A stretch of DNA of 64,000 nucleotides from NCBI GenBank assembly GCA_016715625.1, contig JADJZU010000002.1, positions 1 through 64,000 on the forward strand, given 5' to 3'. A model generated the notes under the pieces. It searched no databases and was not told the DNA's origin. It saw nothing but the letters and a program-made list of their open reading frames with translations. Positions 24,096 to 33,024 of this stretch are shown here, piece after piece (the first letter of the stretch is position 1; each line of letters begins with the position of its first letter). Made by a program: the position numbers and the translations under genes. Source of the stretch: Bacteroidota bacterium. GTDB lineage: Bacteria > Bacteroidota > Bacteroidia > Chitinophagales > LD1.

Positions 24096-24440
24096 ATTGG
24101 CAGGTTTCTCAACCGCCTAAGATCTTGCGGTAGGGGGGACACCAACCGGTAAGACAATGACAGAAGCACTATTGTTTATTGTTCATTGCTAATAGATAAT
24201 TGTCAGGCGGCTTTAGCCGCCCAATAAAAGACAATCTTCCGCTTATCCTGCCACTGCCTTTGGCTTTAGCCGAAGGGAAAAGCAATAGAGGCTCCGTTCT
24301 GCCCGCCACCATTATCAAATCATCAAATTACCAAATCATCAAATTGTAATGGTCTGATTACATCCCTCCATTTTTAATCCTCCCATTCCCCATTGTTGAT
24401 TTTCTATCCCAGCGAATTTTCGCTAATTCATAATTCTTTT
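24096..24440. other. Gene-free spacer with small hairpins upstream of aceB
   Basis: No gene is seen. GGCGGCTTTAGCCGCC (about 24203-24218) and CCTTTGGCTTTAGCCGAAGG (about 24267-24286) are small stem-loops with the same CTTTAG-type centre. Around 24314-24343 the motif AAATCATCAAATTACC is repeated. The spacer separates the satellite from the glyoxylate operon. Confidence 0.5.
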
Positions 24441-24448
24441 CATATTTG
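24441..24448 (+). promoter_or_regulatory. Probable -7 box upstream of aceB
   Basis: CATATTTG matches the -7 consensus TAnnTTTG at seven of eight positions and lies 17 bp before the aceB ATG, leaving a short leader. The -33 region (TTTTCGCTAAT) is only a partial match. Confidence 0.35.
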
Positions 24449-24465
24449 CCGCGAAAATTCAGCAC

Positions 24466-26058
24466 ATGGCTACCACACTTATTCCCGGTCTAGAGATAAA
24501 CGCCACCATCAGCCCCGCCTTTGCAGAAATACTCACCCCCGAGGCACTCGCCTTTGTGGCCAAGCTGCAGCGCACCTTCAACGCCAGAAGGCTGGAACTG
24601 CTGGCTGCCCGCGTAGAAAAGCAAAAGTGGATGGATGCCGGTCATCCTCCGCAGTTTTTGCCCGAAACCCAGGCCATCCGCGAGGGCGATTGGGTAGCAG
24701 CCCCCATCCCGGCCGACCTGCAGGACAGACGCGTAGAAATCACCGGACCGGTAGACCGCAAAATGATTATCAACGCCCTCAACTCGGGCGCCAAGGTCTT
24801 CATGGCCGATTTTGAAGATTCCAATTCCCCTTTCTGGACCAATAACATTGACGGACAAATCAACCTCCGCGATGCCATTCGCAAAACCATATCGTTTAAA
24901 AACGAAGCCGGCAAAGAATACAAGCTGAATGAAAAAACGGCTGTGCTCATGGTGCGTCCGCGCGGCTGGCACCTGCCCGAAAAGCATGTGAAGGTAGATG
25001 GCGAAATCATGAGCGGCTCGCTCTTTGACTTTGGATTGTTCTTCTTTCATAACGTAAAGCAACTGCTGTCCAATGGCACGGGTCCTTATTTCTACCTGCC
25101 CAAAATGGAAAGCCATTTGGAAGCCCGCCTTTGGAACGATGTGTTTGTATTGGCGCAAAACGAACTGGGCGTTCCGCAAGGCACCATTAAGGCTACGGTG
25201 CTTATAGAAACCATCACCGCCACCTTTGAGCTCCACGAAATTATCTACGAACTGCGCGAGCACATGGCCGGCCTCAACTGTGGACGCTGGGATTATATTT
25301 TCTCTTACATCAAAAAGCTGCGCAATCTCCCCGGCTATGTATTGCCCGACCGCGGACAGGTAACCATGGCTGTGCCATTTATGGCTTCTTACAGCAAACT
25401 GGTGATTCAGACCTGCCACAAAAGACGCGTGCACGCCATGGGCGGCATGAGCGCTTTTATTCCAATCAAGAATAACGAAGCGGCCAATAATGCGGCTATC
25501 GACAAAGTAAAGCAGGACAAAATCCGCGAAGCCACCAACGGGCACGATGGCACCTGGGTAGCGCACCCCGGCCTGGTGGGTGTGGCTATGGAGGTGTTCA
25601 ACGAGCACATGAAAACTCCGAACAACTATCACATCACCCGCGAGGGCGAGGTGTATACCCCGGCCGATTTGCTTACGCCACCCGCGGGCACCATTACCGA
25701 AGCCGGTTTGCGCATGAATATCAACGTGGGTATCTTGTATATAGAAAGCTGGCTGCGCGGAGTAGGCGCTGCCGCCCTGCACAACCTGATGGAAGATGCG
25801 GCTACAGCCGAAATATCGCGCACGCAGGTTTGGCAATGGATAAAAGAAGGCTCTAAATTGGAAGATGGACGCACAGTGACTTACGAATTGTTTAAAGAGC
25901 TACTGCCCAGCGAACTGGAAGCCGTAAAGGCGTATGTGGGCGAAGCGGCCTTCAACACCGCTACCATGAAACGCGCCATCGAAATTTTTGACGAGCTGGT
26001 TCAGCAGGGCGATTACAAAGAGTTCCTGACCTTGCCGGCTTATGAGGAAATTGATTAA
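24466..26058 (+). CDS. aceB: Malate synthase A
   Basis: A 530-residue protein of normal malate synthase A length. Conserved blocks include VLMVRPRGWHLPEKH (active-site loop) and the family signature GLNCGRWDYIFSYIK (residues ~265-280). It condenses glyoxylate with acetyl-CoA to malate, the second step of the glyoxylate shunt. Isocitrate lyase follows 500 bp downstream on the same strand and acetyl-CoA synthetase a little further, so the cluster serves growth on acetate or fatty acids. The reading frame is intact. Confidence 0.97.
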   Translation: MATTLIPGLEINATISPAFAEILTPEALAFVAKLQRTFNARRLELLAARVEKQKWMDAGHPPQFLPETQAIREGDWVAAPIPADLQDRRVEITGPVDRKMIINALNSGAKVFMADFEDSNSPFWTNNIDGQINLRDAIRKTISFKNEAGKEYKLNEKTAVLMVRPRGWHLPEKHVKVDGEIMSGSLFDFGLFFFHNVKQLLSNGTGPYFYLPKMESHLEARLWNDVFVLAQNELGVPQGTIKATVLIETITATFELHEIIYELREHMAGLNCGRWDYIFSYIKKLRNLPGYVLPDRGQVTMAVPFMASYSKLVIQTCHKRRVHAMGGMSAFIPIKNNEAANNAAIDKVKQDKIREATNGHDGTWVAHPGLVGVAMEVFNEHMKTPNNYHITREGEVYTPADLLTPPAGTITEAGLRMNINVGILYIESWLRGVGAAALHNLMEDAATAEISRTQVWQWIKEGSKLEDGRTVTYELFKELLPSELEAVKAYVGEAAFNTATMKRAIEIFDELVQQGDYKEFLTLPAYEEID

Positions 26059-26100
26059 AACGATGTATTGATTAGCAGATTCAGGAGAAATATAGGATGG

Positions 26101-26543
26101 AGAATTTAGAATGATTGGATGGAGAATGAGAGATAGCGGAATTGAGTAAGATTAATATTTGAGGATGGGCAACACGAAGCAAAATTTGATTCTGGACTTA
26201 ACGTATCAATTTGCATTAGACATCATCAAGTATGTAGCTAAGTTGGAGGAAGGCAGAAAATATGAAGTAGCCCGGCAGGTATTGCGTTCCGGAACTTCCA
26301 TAGGAGCCAACGCCAGAGAGGCACAAAGTGCCGAGAGTAAAAAGGATTTTATACATAAGTTCAAAATAGCGCACAAAGAGGTATTGGAAACAGAGTATTG
26401 GTTGATGTTGTGCAGAGATTCGGAAGGTTATCCTGAACCGTTGGGCTTGCTTGAACAATTGAAAACAATAGATAACATTATCGGAAAAATAATTGTGTCC
26501 ACTCAAAAAATAAATAATTCTTAATTCACCAATTCTAAATTCT
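26101..26543. repeat. 12-bp inverted repeat bracketing the four-helix-bundle gene
   Basis: AGAATTTAGAAT at 26101-26112 and its exact complement ATTCTAAATTCT at 26532-26543 flank the small gene between aceB and aceA. A transcript across the region could fold its ends together, as the intervening sequences of 23S rRNA do. The repeat may mark the ends of an inserted element. Confidence 0.55.
26165..26524 (+). CDS. Four-helix-bundle protein (S23/IVP family)
   Basis: A 119-residue protein from ATG 26165. It has the family pattern LTYQFALDIIKYVAKL, then RSGTSIGANAREAQSAESKK and FIHKFKIAHKEVLETEYWL. Members of this family were first seen inside intervening sequences of 23S rRNA genes, are also scattered through Bacteroidota genomes, and form pentamers of four-helix bundles. 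Their function is unknown. Here the gene interrupts the aceB-aceA pair and is flanked by an inverted repeat, which fits a mobile intervening-sequence-like insert. Confidence 0.88.
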   Translation: MGNTKQNLILDLTYQFALDIIKYVAKLEEGRKYEVARQVLRSGTSIGANAREAQSAESKKDFIHKFKIAHKEVLETEYWLMLCRDSEGYPEPLGLLEQLKTIDNIIGKIIVSTQKINNS

Positions 26544-26554
26544 TAATTACAACA

Positions 26555-27835
26555 ATGGCAACAAAATCAGAAAGAGCCACAGCGCTCAAAAAAGAATGGG
26601 AAACCAACCCCCGTTGGAAAGGCGTAAACCGTCCATACTCAGCCGAGGAAGTCATCAACATCAGCGGTTCGGTGCAAATCGAATATTCTTTGGCCCGCAA
26701 TGGTGCCGAGAAATTGTGGAAACGCCTCCACACCGATTCATGGGTATCGGGTTTGGGTGCGCTCACCGGCAATCAGGCCGTGCAGGAAGTAGCAGCCGGC
26801 ATGAAAGCCATCTACCTTTCAGGCTGGCAGGTAGCTGCCGATGCCAACCTGGGCAGCGAAATGTATCCTGACCAATCTTTATATCCGGCCAATTCGGTTC
26901 CGGCCGTGGTAAAACGTATCAACAACGCTTTAATGCGTAGAGACCAGATTGAATACATGGAAGGTGAACCACAGCGCGACTGGATGGTGCCTATCGTAGC
27001 CGATGCCGAAGCCGGTTTTGGCGGCAATCTGAACGCTTTTGAACTCATGAAAGGCATGATAGAAGCCGGTGCAGCGGGTGTGCATTGGGAAGACCAATTG
27101 GCTTCAGCTAAAAAGTGTGGTCACCTGGGCGGTAAAGTATTAGTGCCTACACAAGAGGCTATCAACAAACTGGTAGCTGCTCGTTTGGCAGCCGATGTAT
27201 GCAATGTGCCCACGTTGGTCATTGCCCGCACCGATGCCGAAGCAGCCAACCTCATCACTTCCGATATCGACCCCCGCGACCACAAGTTTATCACCGGCAA
27301 GCGTGCCCCCGAAGGATACTACTATGTGAAAAACGGATTGGAGCAGGGTATCGACCGCGGTTTGGCCTATGCCGAATATGCCGACCTGATATGGATGGAA
27401 ACCGGCAATCCTGATTTAGGATTAGCGCGCGAGTTTGCAGCCGGCATCCATGCTAAATACCCGGGCAAAATGTTGGCCTACAACTGTTCGCCTTCATTCA
27501 ACTGGGCTAAATACATGGACGAAAAGCAGATGCTCACTTTCCGCGAAGATATTGCCGCCATGGGTTACAAGTTCCAGTTCATTACCCTGGCCGGATTCCA
27601 CGCCTTGAACTCTTCTATGTTCGAACTTTCTAAGAACTATGTAGAAAGAGGCATGGCCGGATTCAGCGAAATGCAGCAGCGCGAGTTTGCGATGGAGAAA
27701 GATGGCTTTAAGGCTATCAAGCACCAATCGTTTGTAGGCACCGGCTATTTTGATGCCGTGCAAAACGTAGTGCAGCAGGGACAAAGCTCTACCACTGCTT
27801 TGGCCGGCTCTACCGAAACCGAACAGTTCCACTAA
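26555..27835 (+). CDS. aceA: Isocitrate lyase
   Basis: A 426-residue protein, the normal length for bacterial isocitrate lyase. The catalytic cysteine lies in KKCGHLGGKVLVPTQEAI (residues ~188-205). The metal-binding DAEAGFGG block and the downstream NCSPSFNW motif are present. It splits isocitrate into succinate and glyoxylate, the first step of the glyoxylate shunt, feeding malate synthase. It is followed by a strong terminator and its frame is intact. Confidence 0.97.
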   Translation: MATKSERATALKKEWETNPRWKGVNRPYSAEEVINISGSVQIEYSLARNGAEKLWKRLHTDSWVSGLGALTGNQAVQEVAAGMKAIYLSGWQVAADANLGSEMYPDQSLYPANSVPAVVKRINNALMRRDQIEYMEGEPQRDWMVPIVADAEAGFGGNLNAFELMKGMIEAGAAGVHWEDQLASAKKCGHLGGKVLVPTQEAINKLVAARLAADVCNVPTLVIARTDAEAANLITSDIDPRDHKFITGKRAPEGYYYVKNGLEQGIDRGLAYAEYADLIWMETGNPDLGLAREFAAGIHAKYPGKMLAYNCSPSFNWAKYMDEKQMLTFREDIAAMGYKFQFITLAGFHALNSSMFELSKNYVERGMAGFSEMQQREFAMEKDGFKAIKHQSFVGTGYFDAVQNVVQQGQSSTTALAGSTETEQFH

Positions 27836-27861
27836 ACCATACCACCGCGAAAGCGACTGAC

Positions 27862-27890
27862 AGCCCGCGCCTTCAGGCGCGGGCTTTTTT
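27862..27890 (+). terminator. Rho-independent terminator behind aceA
   Basis: AGCCCGCGCC (27862-27871), loop TTCA and GGCGCGGGCT (27876-27885) form a perfect 10-bp GC-rich stem followed by a run of six T. It lies 27 bp after the aceA stop. Confidence 0.9.
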
Positions 27891-27913
27891 ATTTCTCCTC
27901 ATGCACCAAAGAA

Positions 27914-27921
27914 TATATTTG
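27914..27921 (+). promoter_or_regulatory. -7 box (TATATTTG) for the permease gene
   Basis: TATATTTG is a perfect TAnnTTTG box between the aceA terminator and the permease start. Transcription would start about 10 nt before the TTG start codon at 27938. No clear -33 TTTG is visible upstream. Confidence 0.55.
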
Positions 27922-27937
27922 CTGAAAACACCAAGGC

Positions 27938-29263
27938 TTGAATCTGGAGTTATTGATTGTGCGCAAAATTGCCTTTAGCAACCGGAGAGGGTTCTCTTCG
28001 TTCATTATTCGCATAGCCATTGCTGCAGTGGCCCTCAGCCTGTCCACCATGATTATTGCCACCAGCATGGTGAATGGTTTTCAGCACGAGATACGCAACA
28101 AGGTAACGGGCTTTTGGTCGCACATATTGGTGCAGCCATACAGCCTCAGCAATTATCTGCTGGGCGAACCAGTCTATGTGCATCAGGATTTTTACGACAC
28201 GCCCTCGCTCATTCCCGAAGCCCGCCACATACAGGTAACAGCCCTCAAGGCCGGCATCCTGAAAACGCAGGATGATTTTGAAGGGATTGTGCTCAAGGGG
28301 GCCGGCCGCGATTTTGACTGGAACAACTTTGCTCCCTACTTAAAGCAAGGACGCTTGCTGCAACCCGGCACCGATAGTGCCCTGCAGCACATTATTATAT
28401 CCAGCATAACCGCCAGGCGGCTGCATTTGAAACTCAACGATAAGGTGCTCATTAACTTTAAGCAGTCGGGTACCGAGCAGAGCCGGGCATTTACCACCCG
28501 CAAGTTTTATATACAGGGCATTTACGAAACCGGCCTCGAAGAATTTGATGCGCGGTATGTAATCACCGACATAGCCGTAATCCAGGAACTCAACCATTGG
28601 GGACCCGACACCGTGGGTGGCTTCGAGGTGTTTTTGAAAGAGGGCAACCTGTTCAAAAGCCGCACCCGGGCTTATTTTCTCACGCTCTTTGGCGCTTTGC
28701 TAAGCCCCGACACTTATCGCGAGCTGAGCAAAGACCCGCTGGATGTAATTGGCGAGCAGATTTATGGCCGCATGAGCAATAGCGAACTGGATGTCACCAC
28801 CATTAAGTCCATGAACCCCGGCATTTTTGAGTGGCTGGATATTCAAAGCCTCACCGAGCTCATCATCCTGTCGCTGATGCTGGTGGTGGCGGTTATTAAT
28901 ATGATAACGGCATTGCTCATTCTTATTCTGGAAAGGTCCAATATGATTGGCATTCTGAAAGCGCTGGGCGCTCGCGGGGCCTCCATCCGCAATATCTTTA
29001 TTTACTACAGCGCGGTGATTATTGCCTGTGGCTTGTTGTTGGGTAATGTGGCGGGCATCGGGCTGTGCCTGGCCGAAGATTATTTCCATTTTGTGAAACT
29101 GCCGCAGGAGAGTTATTACCTGAGTTATGCCCCCGTGCAGCTCAACTGGGCCTGGATAGCCGGGCTGAACGTAGCCACTATTTTAATAACCCTTTTGCTC
29201 TTGCTGCTTCCGGCTATGCTGGTGTCGGCTATTTCTCCACTCAAGGCCATCCGATTTGACTAA
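27938..29263 (+). CDS. LolC/LolE-type ABC transporter permease
   Basis: A 441-residue membrane protein with one N-terminal helix (SSFIIRIAIAAVALSLSTMI), a large periplasmic domain (~residues 45-270, MacB_PCD type) and three C-terminal helices forming the FtsX domain. The start is a TTG; the family normally begins MNLE(L/F)xIxRRI, which fits. Such permeases work with an ATPase to move lipoproteins or lipids to the outer membrane; no ATPase gene is adjacent. It is followed 18 bp later by acetyl-CoA synthetase. Confidence 0.9.
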   Translation: MNLELLIVRKIAFSNRRGFSSFIIRIAIAAVALSLSTMIIATSMVNGFQHEIRNKVTGFWSHILVQPYSLSNYLLGEPVYVHQDFYDTPSLIPEARHIQVTALKAGILKTQDDFEGIVLKGAGRDFDWNNFAPYLKQGRLLQPGTDSALQHIIISSITARRLHLKLNDKVLINFKQSGTEQSRAFTTRKFYIQGIYETGLEEFDARYVITDIAVIQELNHWGPDTVGGFEVFLKEGNLFKSRTRAYFLTLFGALLSPDTYRELSKDPLDVIGEQIYGRMSNSELDVTTIKSMNPGIFEWLDIQSLTELIILSLMLVVAVINMITALLILILERSNMIGILKALGARGASIRNIFIYYSAVIIACGLLLGNVAGIGLCLAEDYFHFVKLPQESYYLSYAPVQLNWAWIAGLNVATILITLLLLLLPAMLVSAISPLKAIRFD

Positions 29264-29281
29264 CCTTTAAACCACAGACCA

Positions 29282-29944
29282 TTGAATCAGATACAGAATT
29301 TTGAAGCCTATCAGGCCGCGTATTTGCGCAGTATAGAACAACCGGAAACATTTTGGGCAGAGGTGGCGCAGGGTTTTCAATGGCACCGCCCCTGGGAGCA
29401 GGTGCTGCGGTGGGATTTTGAAACAGCGAAAGTGGAATGGTTTTCGGGAGCGCAATGCAATATGTCGTTCAATTGCCTCGACCGTCATTTGCCTGCAATG
29501 GCCAATCAACCGGCTATCATCTGGGAACCGAACAACCCCGCGGAAGCATCGCGCACGATTACGTATGCAGAGTTGCACCGCGAGATATGTCGCCTGGCCA
29601 ATGCGCTGCTGGCAATGGGCGTTAAGCAGGGCGACCGGGTGTGCATCTATTTACCCATGATACCCGAGGCGGCCATGGCTATGCTTGCCTGCACCCGTAT
29701 TGGGGCTGTGCACTCGGTGGTATTTGCCGGATTTTCGGCCACCTCTATTGCCGATCGTATCAACGATGCCGGTTGCACCACAGTACTCACAGCCGATGCC
29801 GTTTACCGGGGAGACAAGCTGATTGAACTGAAAAAGATAGTAGACCAGGCACTGGAGCACACTCCGGGGGTACAGCGTTGTGTGGTGTTTAATCACCGGC
29901 AGCTGCCTGTCAGCATGACTCCGCCGATATATGGTAGGCATTGA
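29282..29944 (+). CDS. acs: Acetyl-CoA synthetase, N-terminal fragment
   Basis: A 220-residue frame from a TTG start (MNQIQNFEAYQAAYLRS). It carries the ACS_N domain and the beginning of the AMP-binding domain, with FSGAQCNMSFNCLDRHL and GDRVCIYLPMIPEAAMAML. ACS makes acetyl-CoA from acetate, ATP and CoA, fitting the glyoxylate genes just upstream. The frame breaks at about 29900. The gene continues at 30144-31169. Confidence 0.85.
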   Translation: MNQIQNFEAYQAAYLRSIEQPETFWAEVAQGFQWHRPWEQVLRWDFETAKVEWFSGAQCNMSFNCLDRHLPAMANQPAIIWEPNNPAEASRTITYAELHREICRLANALLAMGVKQGDRVCIYLPMIPEAAMAMLACTRIGAVHSVVFAGFSATSIADRINDAGCTTVLTADAVYRGDKLIELKKIVDQALEHTPGVQRCVVFNHRQLPVSMTPPIYGRH

Positions 29945-30143
29945 GGCCTCCTGATGGGGATGAGTTAACAGAGAACTCAGCCGCCCCTATGGAGTCAGAA
30001 GAACCTCTTTATCCCGTATACTTCAGGTAGCACCGTAAACCGGAAAGGCGTGTTTCATACCACTGGGGGCTATAGGGTGTATAGCGCTTATATTTTCTCA
30101 ATGGTATTTAACTATCAACCGGCGAGGTGTTTCTGCACGGCTG
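29945..30143 (+). other. Indel-riddled middle of acs
   Basis: Translating in all three frames recovers consecutive blocks of acetyl-CoA synthetase: PPDGDELTENSAAPMESEEP, then TSGST, then KGVFHTTGG, then STADVG-like TADVG. They come from different frames within 200 bp and imply at least five indels. The AMP-binding P-loop TSGSTGKPKG falls here. The density of errors is far above the rest of the window. Confidence 0.6.
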
Positions 30144-31169
30144 ATGTGGGTTGCAACGGGTCACTCCTATTTAGTCTATGGCCCATTGCTGAATGGTGCC
30201 ACTACGGTGATGTTCGAAGGCACTCCCACCTTTCCGGACCACGGTCGTTTTTGGGATGTGGTGGATAAACACCAAGTGAATATTTTTTACACGGCCCCCA
30301 CCGCTATTCGCTCTTTAGAAACTTTTGGCGAGGAGATTTTTGCGCAGAAAGATTTGTCTTCGTTGCGGGTGTTGGGCTCTGTGGGCGAACCTATTAACGA
30401 AGAAGCCTGGCAGTGGTATCATAAAAATGTGGGCAAGGGACGATGCCCCATTGTAGATACCTGGTGGCAAACCGAAACCGGAGGAGTGCTCATTTCTCCC
30501 ATCGCTAATGTTACCCGATTAAAGCCGGCTTTCGCCACGTTGCCTTTGCCGGGTGTGCAGCCGGTGTTGCTCGATGAAAACGGCCACGAAATACAAGGCA
30601 ACGATGTGCAGGGCAATTTGTGTATTAAGTTTCCCTGGCCGGGCATGGCGCGCTCGGTATTTGGCGACCATGAGCGTTTTAGGCAAACTTATTTTTCTAC
30701 CTACCCCGGATATTATTTTACGGGCGATGGTTGTCGCAGAGATATGGATGGCTATTACCGCATTACAGGTCGTGTAGATGATGTGATTAATGTATCGGGC
30801 CATCGCATAGGCACCGGTGAGGTGGAAGATGCGATTAATATGCATGGCGAAGTAGTGGAGTCGGCTGTGGTGGCTTATCCGCACGATATAAAGGGCCAGG
30901 GTATTTATGCATTTGTTATCTGCGACCGGCATCATCCGGCTCCGGAGCAATTGATAGCGGATGTGCGTAAACACGTAGCCGAAAAAATTGGACCATTTGC
31001 CCGCCCCGATAAAATACAGATTGTAACAGGCTTGCCTAAAACCCGCAGCGGAAAAATAATGCGCAGAATCCTTCGCAAGATTGCTGAAGGGGATACGTCT
31101 AATCTGGGCGATATCTCTACCTTACTGGACCCCTCAATAGTGGAATCGATAAAAGCAGGAGCTTTATAA
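30144..31169 (+). CDS. acs: Acetyl-CoA synthetase, C-terminal fragment
   Basis: A 341-residue frame with the rest of the AMP-binding domain (STADVG region followed by GHSYLVYGPLLNGATTVMFEG) and the motifs VDTWWQTETGG and GYYRITGRVDDVINVSGHR. It ends with the C-terminal lysine loop TRSGKIMRRILRKIAEG, where the catalytic lysine lies. Together with 29282-29944 it accounts for nearly the full ~630 residues of ACS. The product is certain, but it is not readable as one frame here. Confidence 0.88.
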   Translation: MWVATGHSYLVYGPLLNGATTVMFEGTPTFPDHGRFWDVVDKHQVNIFYTAPTAIRSLETFGEEIFAQKDLSSLRVLGSVGEPINEEAWQWYHKNVGKGRCPIVDTWWQTETGGVLISPIANVTRLKPAFATLPLPGVQPVLLDENGHEIQGNDVQGNLCIKFPWPGMARSVFGDHERFRQTYFSTYPGYYFTGDGCRRDMDGYYRITGRVDDVINVSGHRIGTGEVEDAINMHGEVVESAVVAYPHDIKGQGIYAFVICDRHHPAPEQLIADVRKHVAEKIGPFARPDKIQIVTGLPKTRSGKIMRRILRKIAEGDTSNLGDISTLLDPSIVESIKAGAL

Positions 31170-31209
31170 AATTAAGAGCGCGATGCCAAAGGCATCGCGC
31201 TCTTAATTT
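31169..31209. terminator. Bidirectional terminator between acs and the T9SS protein gene
   Basis: A perfect 19-bp stem AAATTAAGAGCGCGATGCC (31169-31187) with loop AAA and the exact complement at 31191-31209. A/T-rich ends on both sides make it work for both converging genes. Confidence 0.9.
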
Positions 31210-31230
31210 AAAGGGTTGTAGACCCGAGAG

Positions 31231-32922
31231 TTACTCTGTTACTACAAACTTCTTGGTGTATACCGTGCCATTGATGTTTAACTTGGCAAAATAAATACCT
31301 GCTGCCAGGTTGTTACCTTCCAGCGAAATCTGCTGCAAACCGGCTACCTGATTTTCGGTGTTCAGATGAGTCACTTCATTACCGGCAATATCGATGATAC
31401 TGGCCGATACAGCCGCATCCTGGTCAAGCTGATAAAGGATTTTTCCATTGCCATTGCTTGGGTTAGGCACTACATTGAAGTAAATGCCTGCTTGCTCCGG
31501 ATTATTAATAGAAGATACAGCACCGGGCAATTGGCTGGTATAGAAATAGTAGAACAATTGCATTTCGTCATCGGTGGTGAAACCAAAAGTGACAAACGGC
31601 TCTTGAATGTCCCATTGTGTTTTGGCTACTATACCGGCATTCACGCTACCGTGCTTACCAAACTTAATAGGCAAAAAGTTGTCCCAGTAGCGGGTAGAGG
31701 GGTGCTCCCAATCATAAAATCCTTTGTCTACGTTATTGGTATAGTCCCAAAATCCTTCATACACTTTGTTGCTCATATCACCGGTAGTGTCTCTTACATA
31801 CAAGTCGAAATCGGTACCGTATTTATGTGCATGTGAGGTGAGTGCCCACATATATCTCCATTCTTTGCTTCCGTTATTGTCCGGGTCGTCATAGGTTCTG
31901 TTTTGCACGCCTTGTGGCAGAAATAAGCCAACATTGTTTACCAGATTGGCTTTCATCTCAATGGTGTTCGGGTTGCGTGGCTGGTAGTAAATATTGAAGT
32001 AAAAATCGCAAGGCAGGGGAGAAGTAGCATTGTAATTCTTGATATGATAGTTCATATCGAGATATGTTTTCTTATCCCAGAACAGGGCCGTGCCGGTTGG
32101 CAATAAAAACTCTGCATCATCCTGCCAAGCACTGGTCAAATATTTGTCGCCATCAAACGAAGTGGCTCCCCCTACAATGGCCACTTTCTCCATACCAAAA
32201 TCGCGATAGGCTGCCGCACCGGAGTCCATGAATTGGAACAACAAGAAGTGGTGCGACTGCTGATTCATGAAACCTTCAATTCTGTCTACCTCGGGAAGCA
32301 CCGGGAAGTTAACCTCTTGCTGCAATAACCATTCCTGTTCTATAGCACCGGTAGAAGGCAAAAACACCGGACCCATTCTGAATTGAATACCGGTACCCGC
32401 TGCAGGCTTAGCCGGCTTTGGCAGAAATGAATAAGTAGGGTTATCGTAGTAATCACTTACCAACTGGTAGTCCGGTTTAGGCTCGTTGTTGGTGTATGTT
32501 TTTTTGGCACTGAACATGATCCACTGGCGCACAAACTCAATCTCTTTATTACTGAGTTGATTACCGTTAATGTCGTTCATGAGGGTTCCCTCGCTGGCAT
32601 CTAATGCTAAATCGGTATCAAAGCCTGAACCAGCCATTTTGCGCAGCAGGAAGCTCATATACGGGTGACCGGGTTTTACCAGTTTCTCGTGTTTGGCAAC
32701 TGAAGAGGCGTTTCCGGATGTTACGTTTACCAACGCATTGTAGACGGCTGCTTCGGAGCCATCGAACAAAAGCGACTGTGAACCATCCACCGCAGTGGCA
32801 CTGTGGCAGGTGCTGTTTTGGCATTTTGTATTCAGTGTGGTGTATACACGCTGAAAAGGTGTTTGTGCATTTGTGGCTACGAATGCTACCAGGGCAACGA
32901 AGAGCGAGGAGAAGTTTTTCAT
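31231..32922 (-). CDS. T9SS-exported copper monooxygenase-like protein with heme-type N-terminus
   Basis: A 563-residue protein. A signal peptide (FVALVAFVATNAQ) is followed by KCQNSTCHS, a C-x4-CH motif placed as in c-type-cytochrome-like surface domains of Bacteroidota. The central part resembles the type II copper, ascorbate-dependent monooxygenases (PHM/DBM): QSHHFLLFQF matches the His-His copper site, MNYHIKNYN a further His, and LTSHAHKYGTDFDLY the His-x-His site. The last ~80 residues (FNVVPNPSNGNGKILYQL to YTKKFVVTE) are a T9SS type A sorting domain. It is probably secreted or surface-anchored. Oxidation of an organic substrate at copper is inference; the substrate is unknown. Confidence 0.75.
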   Translation of the reverse strand: MKNFSSLFVALVAFVATNAQTPFQRVYTTLNTKCQNSTCHSATAVDGSQSLLFDGSEAAVYNALVNVTSGNASSVAKHEKLVKPGHPYMSFLLRKMAGSGFDTDLALDASEGTLMNDINGNQLSNKEIEFVRQWIMFSAKKTYTNNEPKPDYQLVSDYYDNPTYSFLPKPAKPAAGTGIQFRMGPVFLPSTGAIEQEWLLQQEVNFPVLPEVDRIEGFMNQQSHHFLLFQFMDSGAAAYRDFGMEKVAIVGGATSFDGDKYLTSAWQDDAEFLLPTGTALFWDKKTYLDMNYHIKNYNATSPLPCDFYFNIYYQPRNPNTIEMKANLVNNVGLFLPQGVQNRTYDDPDNNGSKEWRYMWALTSHAHKYGTDFDLYVRDTTGDMSNKVYEGFWDYTNNVDKGFYDWEHPSTRYWDNFLPIKFGKHGSVNAGIVAKTQWDIQEPFVTFGFTTDDEMQLFYYFYTSQLPGAVSSINNPEQAGIYFNVVPNPSNGNGKILYQLDQDAAVSASIIDIAGNEVTHLNTENQVAGLQQISLEGNNLAAGIYFAKLNINGTVYTKKFVVTE

Positions 32923-33024
32923 TTGTTGATTTGGTTAAAAAAGTGACCGAAGATAGCGAATTAATATTTACAATTCCTAATACTTTTAAAGAACAAACAG
33001 CCAGCTTAAATTTAAGTTCAATGG

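Noticed and set aside
23637..24152. Repeat protein encoded by the 21-bp satellite (plus or minus strand)
   Set aside because: Several frames on both strands are open only because 21 is divisible by 3. One 19-bp unit shifts the frame, and there is no ribosome site or domain.
9474..24465. Integrase or transposase gene driving the array
   Set aside because: I looked for tyrosine recombinase (R..H.R..Y), serine recombinase and DDE patterns in the translated frames here and found none.
24490..25836. A 448-residue minus-strand frame opposite aceB
   Set aside because: Shadow of malate synthase, with no family similarity and no start region.
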